From Candidatus Krumholzibacteriia bacterium (GTDB taxonomy: Bacteria > Krumholzibacteriota > Krumholzibacteriia > LZORAL124-64-63), in assembly GCA_024763215.1 (NCBI GenBank), contig JANTFX010000010.1, positions 1 to 47,484 on the forward strand: DNA of 47,484 bases. The letters run 5' to 3'. A model generated the notes under the pieces. The model saw only the letters and a program-made list of their open reading frames with translations. It had not been told where the DNA came from and did not search any database. A program made the translations under genes and the position numbers. This document shows, piece by piece, positions 27,023-33,566 of this stretch. Positions within the stretch are counted from its first letter, which is position 1, and every line of letters begins with the position of its first letter.

Positions 27023-29704
27023 ATGAGCCAGGACTTCACCCCCGGCGGCAGACTGCACCCCAGTGACCTGTGCCCCGGCCTGTTCACCGCGCGGCTGGAT
27101 AACGGCCTGCGCGTGATCATCCGCGAGAATCACCGCACGCCCGTGGCCGTCTGCAACGTGTGGGTCGGCACCGGCAGCAACCGTGAACCCGAGGCCCTGC
27201 GCGGCTGGTCCCACGGCACCGAGCACATGCTGTTCAAGGGCACGGCGCGCCGCGGCGAGGGCGACTTCGCCCGCGAGGTGGCCGAGGCGGGCGGTTCCAC
27301 CAACGCCGGCACCGGCTACGAGACGACCAACTACCATATCACCCTGCCTGCGGACCGCCTGGCCGTGGCCGTGGACATCCTCAGCGACGCGCTCTTTTCC
27401 AGCGCCTTCGACCAGGCCGCCCTAGACGCCGAACGCGAGGTGCTCGTCCACGAGAACCACATGTACGACGACGTGCCCTTCGGCTACGGCGTGACCTGGC
27501 GCTGGGGCATGGAGCTGGCCCTCGACGTCAGCCCCTACCGGCATCCCATCGGCGGCCGCGACGAGAACCTGCGCGAGCGCAGCCGCGAGCAGATCACCGC
27601 CTACTGGCGCAGCGCCTACCGGCCCGACAACGCCGTGGTGGTCGTGGTGGGCGATTTCCAGGCACCGGATGCCTTCGCCCTGGTCCGGGACAAATTCGGC
27701 GGGGTACGCGGCCCGGACGGTCCTGCCGACCCCAAGACGGCCATGGTGGAGGAACCGCCAACAGAACCCAGACATGAAGCTCCGCGCTTTCGCGCGGAGC
27801 ATGGCGACATCCAGAAGTGCTACGCCAAGCTGATCTTCCCGGCTCCGGGCGACAAGCAGGATCCCGACCAGATCATGGGCGTCATCCGCCAGATCCTGGC
27901 CGAGGGCCGCAGCGGCCGCATCTACCGCCAGGTGCAGGAGAAACGGCAGCTCATAGACGACTTCGTGGTGATGATGGAAGCCGGTCCCCGCGAGGGTGTG
28001 GCCGTCGTCGACCTGGAGACCGACACCCGGCGCCTGCCGGAGGCCCTCAAGGCCACCGCCGCCATCCTCGAGGATCTCAAGCGCACCGGAGGCACCGAGG
28101 AGGAACTCGCGCGCGCCCGCGTGCAGGTGGTGCGCGGCTTCCACTTCGGCGCCGAGACGGTGCAGGGGCAGGCCGCGCTCATGGGCCGGTACACCCTGCT
28201 GGACGATCTGCCGGGAGCGTTCACCTTCCCGGCGCGGGTCGCCCGGGTCAGCCGGGGCGAGGTGGCGGCCATGGCCGCCGACGTCTTCGCCCTGAACCAG
28301 CTGAGCGTGGTGATCTACACCCCCGAGCAGGCCACTCTCGACGGGCTGCCCCACGACGGCCGAGAGCTGGGGGCGCTGCTGCAGGACACCCTGGGCAACG
28401 GCCCCGCGACCGTAACCGCCTCAGCGCCTGCGGCACGGGAGTCCCGGCCCCTACCTTCCCGGTCGGGTAAGGCCGCCCCTTTCCGGACCGAGAGACTGAG
28501 CTGCGGGGCCGAGATCAGCTACCGTCTGGACCGCACCCTGCCGGTGTTCGCCCTCGCCCTGACCACCACCGGGGGAGCCTGCGCCGAGACGGCCGCCGAC
28601 AGCGGCCTGGCCTCCCTGACCGCCGCGGTCCAGGTCAAGGCCGCCGCCGGTCTGGACGCAGCCGCCCTCCACGGACGGCTCGAGGCCGAGGGCGCCGGCA
28701 TCTCCCCCAGCACCGAACGCGATTTTTCCGGCCTGGTGGTCTCGGGTTTGACCGAGCGCCTCGAGGTTCCGCTGCAATTGCTGGCCGACCTGATCCTGCG
28801 CCCGGACTTTCCTCAGTCCGAGATCGAGCAGGAACGCCGCCTGGCCCTGGAGGAGCTGGCCTCCCTGCAGGACAACCCCCTCCAGCTGGGGGTCATGGAA
28901 CTGCGCGGGATGCTCTACGGCGATCATCCCTACGGCCGCCCCCTCGTGGGCACGCCCGACAGCCTGCCCGGCCTGGACCGCGACCATATAGTGGCCGCCC
29001 ACGCCGCCGCCTGGACCACGGCCAACCTCCACTTGACCTTGTCCGGGGATTTCGACCCGGATGTCCTGCTGCCGCGTCTGGACGAGATCCTGTCCGGGTT
29101 GCCCACCGGAAGCCGGCAGAAGCCGGTGGTCGGGCCCGCACACACGCCCGGCAGCGTCGAGGCCCGGCGTCTGCAGCGCCGGATCAACCAGTGCGTCCTG
29201 CTGCTGGGCTGGCCCGGCCCCCTTGATCCCGATGCGGACCGCCCCGCGCGCATGCTGCTCAAGGAGGTCCTGAACGGCCAGAGCGGCCGCCTGTTCGACG
29301 AGCTGCGCAACAAGCGCTCCCTGTGCTACAACACCGGCGTGATGAGTACCGCCGGCTTCGGGCAGGGCATGTTCCTGGGCTACGTCCTGACGGCGCCCGA
29401 TTCAGAAGACGAGGCCCGCACCGCCATGCTGGCCGAACTGGCGCGCATGCGAGAGTTCACGGTGCACGCTGCCGAGCTGGGCCGCGCCCGCGCCAAGCTC
29501 GTGGGCAACCTGTTGATTTCCAACCAGTCCAACTACGCCCGTGTGGGCCGCGCCCTCCGCAACCGTATCTACGGCCGGCCGGCCGACGACCTGGACGACC
29601 TGGTGGCCGCCCTGCACGAGGTCACGCCCGCGGACATCCAGGATCTGGCCGCGAGGATGATCGCCCCCGACCGCCGCTGCGAGGTGGTCGTCAGCCCGCG
29701 CTGA
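27023..29704 (+). CDS. M16 family zinc metallopeptidase (two-halved, insulinase type)
   Basis: 893 residues. The inverted zinc motif HxxEH reads HGTEH at residues 64-68 within SHGTEHMLFKGTARR, followed by GGSTNAGTGYETTNYH; a third ligand Glu lies ~75 residues later in AEREVLVHEN. The C-terminal half (from ~480) repeats the fold without the zinc motif and keeps GQSGRLFDELRNKRSLCYNTG. ATG 27023 has GAGGAA upstream; the TTG at 27008 is too early. No signal peptide is seen at this start, so the protein may be cytoplasmic although many relatives are periplasmic. Confidence 0.92.
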   Translation: MSQDFTPGGRLHPSDLCPGLFTARLDNGLRVIIRENHRTPVAVCNVWVGTGSNREPEALRGWSHGTEHMLFKGTARRGEGDFAREVAEAGGSTNAGTGYETTNYHITLPADRLAVAVDILSDALFSSAFDQAALDAEREVLVHENHMYDDVPFGYGVTWRWGMELALDVSPYRHPIGGRDENLRERSREQITAYWRSAYRPDNAVVVVVGDFQAPDAFALVRDKFGGVRGPDGPADPKTAMVEEPPTEPRHEAPRFRAEHGDIQKCYAKLIFPAPGDKQDPDQIMGVIRQILAEGRSGRIYRQVQEKRQLIDDFVVMMEAGPREGVAVVDLETDTRRLPEALKATAAILEDLKRTGGTEEELARARVQVVRGFHFGAETVQGQAALMGRYTLLDDLPGAFTFPARVARVSRGEVAAMAADVFALNQLSVVIYTPEQATLDGLPHDGRELGALLQDTLGNGPATVTASAPAARESRPLPSRSGKAAPFRTERLSCGAEISYRLDRTLPVFALALTTTGGACAETAADSGLASLTAAVQVKAAAGLDAAALHGRLEAEGAGISPSTERDFSGLVVSGLTERLEVPLQLLADLILRPDFPQSEIEQERRLALEELASLQDNPLQLGVMELRGMLYGDHPYGRPLVGTPDSLPGLDRDHIVAAHAAAWTTANLHLTLSGDFDPDVLLPRLDEILSGLPTGSRQKPVVGPAHTPGSVEARRLQRRINQCVLLLGWPGPLDPDADRPARMLLKEVLNGQSGRLFDELRNKRSLCYNTGVMSTAGFGQGMFLGYVLTAPDSEDEARTAMLAELARMREFTVHAAELGRARAKLVGNLLISNQSNYARVGRALRNRIYGRPADDLDDLVAALHEVTPADIQDLAARMIAPDRRCEVVVSPR

Positions 29705-29737
29705 AAAAAAAGCGGGAGCCCCCTCGGGGGCTCCCGC
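29704..29737 (-). terminator. Strong intrinsic terminator for the cupin transcript
   Basis: GCGGGAGCCCCC (29712-29723) and GGGGGCTCCCGC (29726-29737) form a perfect stem. Eight A on the plus side (29704-29711) give eight U after the hairpin on the minus strand only, so it ends the minus-strand cupin gene. The plus-strand peptidase has no U-run here but would still meet the hairpin. Confidence 0.85.
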
Positions 29738-29758
29738 ACGCTTCGTCTCGCCGGCGCG

Positions 29759-30118
29759 CTAGCCGTGCACCGTGTACCGGTCAGGCGCGTCGGACATGTC
29801 GATCAAGGTCGTCGGCCGGGTGAAGCTGGCCCGGTGCTTGACCCCCTCCGGGACGCGGTAGGTGTCCCCGGACTGGTACAGATTGCTCTGCCCCTCTATC
29901 TCGATGATCATCTCCCCGTCGATCACCATACCCCTTTGCTCGCAGTGGGTGTGATCGGGAAAGGAAACCCCTTCATCGAACCGGAAGAACACGACCTGCT
30001 TGTCCGCGCTCTGCAGGCAATAACCGGTAACCCCGTCGACGGGCATTTCAACCTTGGGCAGGGACTGGATCTCGGGGGGGAAAGTCTCGTCCATCATTTC
30101 CGCGCGGGCTGATTCCAT
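29759..30118 (-). CDS. Small cupin-domain protein
   Basis: 119 residues, a single cupin beta-barrel. The metal-binding region is SFPDHTHCEQRGMVIDG near residues 52-68 and the second cupin motif lies in GDTYRVPEGVKHRASF near 84. ATG 30118 has GGAGGG 7 nt upstream. It probably binds a metal and a small ligand; no reaction can be named. It has its own promoter and a strong terminator. Confidence 0.85.
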   Translation of the reverse strand: MESARAEMMDETFPPEIQSLPKVEMPVDGVTGYCLQSADKQVVFFRFDEGVSFPDHTHCEQRGMVIDGEMIIEIEGQSNLYQSGDTYRVPEGVKHRASFTRPTTLIDMSDAPDRYTVHG

Positions 30119-30185
30119 ATGAGCACCCTCCTGTGTGTGGCGACTCGAGCGAAGGTCCGGACCCGCGAGCCCGTCCCATGATTAC

Positions 30186-30213
30186 ATTCTAATCCCATCC
30201 GGGTGATCGGCAA
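30186..30213 (-). promoter_or_regulatory. Candidate promoter for the cupin gene
   Basis: TTGCCG (30213-30208) and TAGAAT (30191-30186), spacer 16 nt, ~68 nt before the cupin start. Confidence 0.5.
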
Positions 30214-30235
30214 GACCGGCGCCCGGACAACCTGG

Positions 30236-30730
30236 TCAAGAGCGGGGCGCGTAATCGCTCCCGCGCATGGGCAAGGCCGGCCCGCCGTCGATGATCCAGG
30301 CCTCGGCGACCTCGCCGATGAAAAGATCATGATCGCCCGCGGTCACCCTCTGCACCAAGCGGCACTGGAAGCGCGCGCTGCAATGGGTAAGCACGGGGCT
30401 TCCGTCCGCAAGCAATTCGTGGTCCACCTCCGACCACTTGTCCCGCTCCCGCCCCGAATTGAGGCCGAACAGCCGGGCGATCTCCACCTGGTTCCGATGT
30501 AACAACGAAACCGTGAAGGCGGTTCCCTCGCGCAGGAATTCATAGGTGAAGCGCTCGTGGCCGATGGCCACCAGCAGCAGGGGCGGGTCCATGGAAACGC
30601 GGGTCAGCCAGGCGGCCGTCAGGCCTGCGAGTTCGCCCTGGCGGGCGGCCCCGACCACGGCCACCGGAGCGGGCATCAGGCGCAGAGCATCATCGATGAT
30701 GGCAGAGGTGGTGTTCACGCTATGATTCAT
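30236..30730 (-). CDS. Flavin reductase-like (FMN-binding split barrel) protein
   Basis: 164 residues. Segment MPAPVAVVGAARQGELAGLTAAWLTRVSMDPPLL is the FMN-binding core of the flavin reductase family, which passes NAD(P)H electrons to FMN; SLLHRNQVEIARLFG is also typical. Start ATG 30730 was chosen over a GTG at 30748 that overlaps the EEP stop (GTGA); neither has a strong site. It may supply reduced flavin to the neighbouring nitroreductase-type chemistry. Confidence 0.78.
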   Translation of the reverse strand: MNHSVNTTSAIIDDALRLMPAPVAVVGAARQGELAGLTAAWLTRVSMDPPLLLVAIGHERFTYEFLREGTAFTVSLLHRNQVEIARLFGLNSGRERDKWSEVDHELLADGSPVLTHCSARFQCRLVQRVTAGDHDLFIGEVAEAWIIDGGPALPMRGSDYAPRS

Positions 30731-30744
30731 ACCCCATCTCGGGG

Positions 30745-31629
30745 TCACCCGGCAAGCTCGAATTCCGCCACGACCGGATAATGGTCCGAAGGCAAGGCCT
30801 GCCGACGGTGCTCCAGTTCTGCGTAATCGATGCGGCTGACCGAGCGCACCAGCGGGCGGGGCCGGAAAAACACGTAATCGATGCGGCGGGGGCCGAACAG
30901 CTTGCGGCCCACGCGATCGCGCAATCCCAGCCCGCGGAACGTCGCGCCATCAGCGTCATCGGCGGCGCCATCATCCGCGCGGACCTCGGCCCAGGCGTCG
31001 TACAGCGGTTCCAGGCCGGGGCGGGGCTCGGCCATGGCGCGGATCTCGGGCGAGCCGGCCACGGCATTGAAATCCCCGGTCAAGAAAACCGGGACGTCGG
31101 CCCCCAGCTCGGCCACCTTATCGCTGACGTAGCGGCGCAGCATCTCGGCGCTGCGCTTTCGGTGCCAGGGATTGACGGCCTCCAGATGGGTCGTGCCGAA
31201 GATGAAATCGCGGCCGGAGCCCAGCAGTTCGAAACGGTTCCAGGTCACCAGCCGCGGGCGGGTCCCCAGGTTGAAGCTGGAGGCGGGAATCTCGGGGGTG
31301 GGCGACAGCCACATGGTGTCGGCCCGACCGGCGGCATCCAGCTGCCGCACGCGGTCGCGGCGGAAGAACGTGGCGCAGTACCAGTTCTTGTCGCTGTGGG
31401 CCATGCCGCTACCCAGGTTCCCCTCGCCGTGGAAATCGTAATCGGGCAACAGTTCGGCCAGTTCCCGCAGCTGGCGGAAATTGGCCTCCTGGGTGCCCAC
31501 CACGTCCGGACCCAGGGCCGTGATGATGCGCGCGATGTTCCGCTTGCGCAGGCGCCAGGGATGGCTCCGTTGTTTCTTGGTGGCGGTCAGCAGGTTGAAG
31601 GTCATCACCCGCAAGTTCAATTGCGACAA
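30745..31629 (-). CDS. Endonuclease/exonuclease/phosphatase (EEP) family hydrolase
   Basis: About 294 residues from TTG 31629, which has GGAG 8 nt upstream; longer starts add residues without similarity. EEP motifs: LRVMTFNLLT, GTQEAN with the metal Glu, TTHLEAVN, LTGDFNAVAGSPE, and SDHYPVVAEFEL. Members hydrolyse phosphodiesters in nucleic acids, lipids or inositides. With no signal peptide it is probably cytoplasmic. The stop lies next to the flavin reductase start. Confidence 0.86.
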   Translation of the reverse strand: MSQLNLRVMTFNLLTATKKQRSHPWRLRKRNIARIITALGPDVVGTQEANFRQLRELAELLPDYDFHGEGNLGSGMAHSDKNWYCATFFRRDRVRQLDAAGRADTMWLSPTPEIPASSFNLGTRPRLVTWNRFELLGSGRDFIFGTTHLEAVNPWHRKRSAEMLRRYVSDKVAELGADVPVFLTGDFNAVAGSPEIRAMAEPRPGLEPLYDAWAEVRADDGAADDADGATFRGLGLRDRVGRKLFGPRRIDYVFFRPRPLVRSVSRIDYAELEHRRQALPSDHYPVVAEFELAG

Positions 31630-31855
31630 GATCTCTACTCCGGAAATTATGAGCCAAACCGCCGGCGTCGTCCGTTGCCGCCGCGCGGCTGCAGTTCCTC
31701 GACAAGCCCGGCTCCTGGTCTCGTCGTTGCCGGTGCTTGCGTACAAGGTAGTGCAATTCCTGTTCCATGCCAAAAGTTCCTCATAATGGCTCAAAAAGAC
31801 ATAAAGGTACCCTTATCAATGCAGAGTGCTTTCGCCATGCGTGCAAGGCGCAGGA
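31630..31855 (-). other. 226-nt gap of lower GC between the EEP and P-loop genes
   Basis: No gene is supported. An open frame from ATG 31768 (MEQELHYLVRKHRQRRDQEP) has a weak AGGA 9 nt upstream and runs into the EEP gene in another frame. I see no clear promoter or terminator. Confidence 0.3.
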
Positions 31856-32410
31856 TCAGGGGAAGAGATCCAGCTGGGGCGGGGTGCCGGGCAGATCCAG
31901 CTCCGCAAGCACCAGGGTGACCCACTGGTCGCGGTCCTGGGGCGGCAGGGGCAGGGGCGACAGGCCGAAATCGGTGCACAGCCGGTCGATCAGCACGTCG
32001 ATGGCGTTCTGGAAATCAACGGACGTATCACGGGTGCCGTCGAAGGAGGGGGGCGCGATGACCGGCACCTTGACCAGCAGATCGTAGGTGCCCATCCAGT
32101 GACCGATGAAGGGTTCCAACTCGGGCCGGCGGCCCGCCGCATGCACCATGTAGGCGTAGTTGTCCACCACGGCACGGTCGCACACTATGAAATCGTTGCG
32201 GACCGAAAGCTCGATCTCACGGGCCACCTGCGTATGCAGGATCCAGTTCTGGGCGTCCTGGTTGGTCTCCCGGTTGATGGGCAGGGGGCAGCCGCGGGCG
32301 ACCTCCTTGACCAGGTCCACCCCGATATCAAGGCGCTTCAACGCCGCGGCCAGCTGGTAGCACAGCGTCGTCTTGCCCACCCCGTGAGTGCCGATGAAAG
32401 CGATCTTCAT
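31856..32410 (-). CDS. Small P-loop NTPase (AAA_28/NadR-kinase-like)
   Basis: 184 residues. Walker A is GTHGVGKTTL at residues 7-16, and FIVCDRAVVDNYAYM near 73 looks like the DR(x) catalytic Asp-Arg of NadR-type nucleoside or small-molecule kinases. The C-terminus (DLFP) ends with the gene. ATG 32410 is at the expected start, MKIAFIG. A small-molecule kinase is likely; the substrate is unknown. Confidence 0.8.
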   Translation of the reverse strand: MKIAFIGTHGVGKTTLCYQLAAALKRLDIGVDLVKEVARGCPLPINRETNQDAQNWILHTQVAREIELSVRNDFIVCDRAVVDNYAYMVHAAGRRPELEPFIGHWMGTYDLLVKVPVIAPPSFDGTRDTSVDFQNAIDVLIDRLCTDFGLSPLPLPPQDRDQWVTLVLAELDLPGTPPQLDLFP

Positions 32411-32452
32411 GCCCGGACGTTAACCCGCGGCCGCCGCGGTGTCCAGGGCGAG

Positions 32453-33061
32453 TCAGCCGGGGAACCGGTCATGGATCACCAATTCGTCCAGCGGCACCTG
32501 GCCCGACCTTTCGCGCGCCGGCTCTAGCGCCTTGCCCACCGCCACGGCCATGATGATGTCATGATCCGGCGGCAGGTTGATGAACTTCGCCACGGCATCG
32601 AAATCGAAACCGACCATGGGGCAGGTGTCCAGACCCATGGCCTTGGCCGCCAGCATCAGGGCCATGGCGGCCATGCTGCCGGAACGGAAGTTCTCGTCCC
32701 TGCGAGCCTCGCTATGGGTCCCGTAATAACCGGTGATCATGCCGACGATGGCCTTGCGGGTCTCGTCGTCCACGTTGGCCCAGTAACGCTCGGGACGGTC
32801 GGCGTAGGCGCCCCGGTCACCGCAGACGATCACCAGCGCCGAACAGTCGCTGAACTGGGCCTGGTTCCACCCCGCGGCACGAATCTGCTGTTTCAGGTCC
32901 TGGTCGACGACCACCACGAAGCGGTAGTTCTGGATGTTGAACGAGGTAGGGGTCAGGGCCGCCGCCTGCATCAGGCGGGTGATCTCCTGCGGGGTGAGCC
33001 GGTGGTCGGGGTCGAATTTCTTGACCGAGCGGCGTTGCTCGAGGGCGGCAAACGTGTCCAT
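32453..33061 (-). CDS. Nitroreductase family FMN-dependent oxidoreductase
   Basis: 202 residues. ALEQRRSVKKFDP is the FMN phosphate-binding N-terminus, TPTSFNIQNYRFVVV continues it, and AAMALMLAAKAMGLDTCPMVGFD is the C-terminal FMN site. It starts at ATG 33061, overlapping the stop of the membrane protein (TGATG). It reduces nitro compounds or quinones using NAD(P)H in the cytoplasm; physiological substrate unknown. Confidence 0.9.
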   Translation of the reverse strand: MDTFAALEQRRSVKKFDPDHRLTPQEITRLMQAAALTPTSFNIQNYRFVVVVDQDLKQQIRAAGWNQAQFSDCSALVIVCGDRGAYADRPERYWANVDDETRKAIVGMITGYYGTHSEARRDENFRSGSMAAMALMLAAKAMGLDTCPMVGFDFDAVAKFINLPPDHDIIMAVAVGKALEPARERSGQVPLDELVIHDRFPG

Positions 33062-33435
33062 CAGTTATCTCCTTGGTCGCCGGCGCCGGCCGGCCTGTTG
33101 AGGAAGGTCATGAAAAACAGGAGGCCCACGGCATAGGCCACGACATCCAGCCCGTCGCCTGTCGCATGAGGGGACATCCGGGGCAAAAAGACCTCGAAGT
33201 AGACGGCGTAGCCGACCAGCGCCGCCACGGCCAGAGGCACCGGGACGACCCAGGATCGCCGACCGCTCTTGATGCGCATGGCCAGCAACAACCCGCCCAG
33301 CACCAGGGGCATCAGCAGCAGATCATCCAGGTAGGAATCCACCCAGCGCGCGCCCCCGAAAAGGGCGGGAAACCGGTGGGCCGTGATCAGCAGCGAGGCC
33401 ATCAGCAACAGGGGCCCTGCCGGACGTGCGATCAT
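33061..33435 (-). CDS. Small four-helix membrane protein of unknown function
   Basis: 124 residues with about four hydrophobic segments (PLLLMASLLITAH, DLLLMPLVLGGLLLAM, VPLAVAALVGYAVYF, LDVVAYAVGLLFFMTF). The YLDDLLLMPLVLG and DVVAYAVG patterns are reminiscent of the short Bacteroidetes 'magnesium citrate secondary transporter' family, a weakly named group. ATG 33435 has a poor ribosome site and follows the microprotein stop by 7 nt, so it is probably translationally coupled. Confidence 0.7.
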   Translation of the reverse strand: MIARPAGPLLLMASLLITAHRFPALFGGARWVDSYLDDLLLMPLVLGGLLLAMRIKSGRRSWVVPVPLAVAALVGYAVYFEVFLPRMSPHATGDGLDVVAYAVGLLFFMTFLNRPAGAGDQGDN

Positions 33436-33442
33436 CAGACCG

Positions 33443-33535
33443 CTACATGGACAAGGCCGTGATCAGGGCCGCCGCTCCGGCCAGGATGATCAACGCCAAC
33501 GCCCAGTCCTGCTTGCTCAGTTGGAATCTATCCAT
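33443..33535 (-). CDS. 30-residue single-pass membrane microprotein
   Basis: ATG 33535 to TAG 33443 codes 30 residues: MDRFQLSKQDW then a hydrophobic helix (ALALIILAGAAALITALSM). AAGGAG lies 5 nt upstream with ideal spacing, followed directly by the small membrane protein 7 nt downstream. The polar N-terminus and one helix are the form of small regulatory membrane peptides. The signal is strong for such a short frame but only the sequence supports it. Confidence 0.6.
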   Translation of the reverse strand: MDRFQLSKQDWALALIILAGAAALITALSM

Positions 33536-33566
33536 GGTGTCTCCTTGGTTCCTTTGCCGTATCAAG

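Noticed and set aside
31409-31768. Possible 119-codon gene before the EEP hydrolase
   Set aside because: Only a weak SD; from about residue 40 it is a shadow of the EEP gene and rich in His/Pro/Arg.
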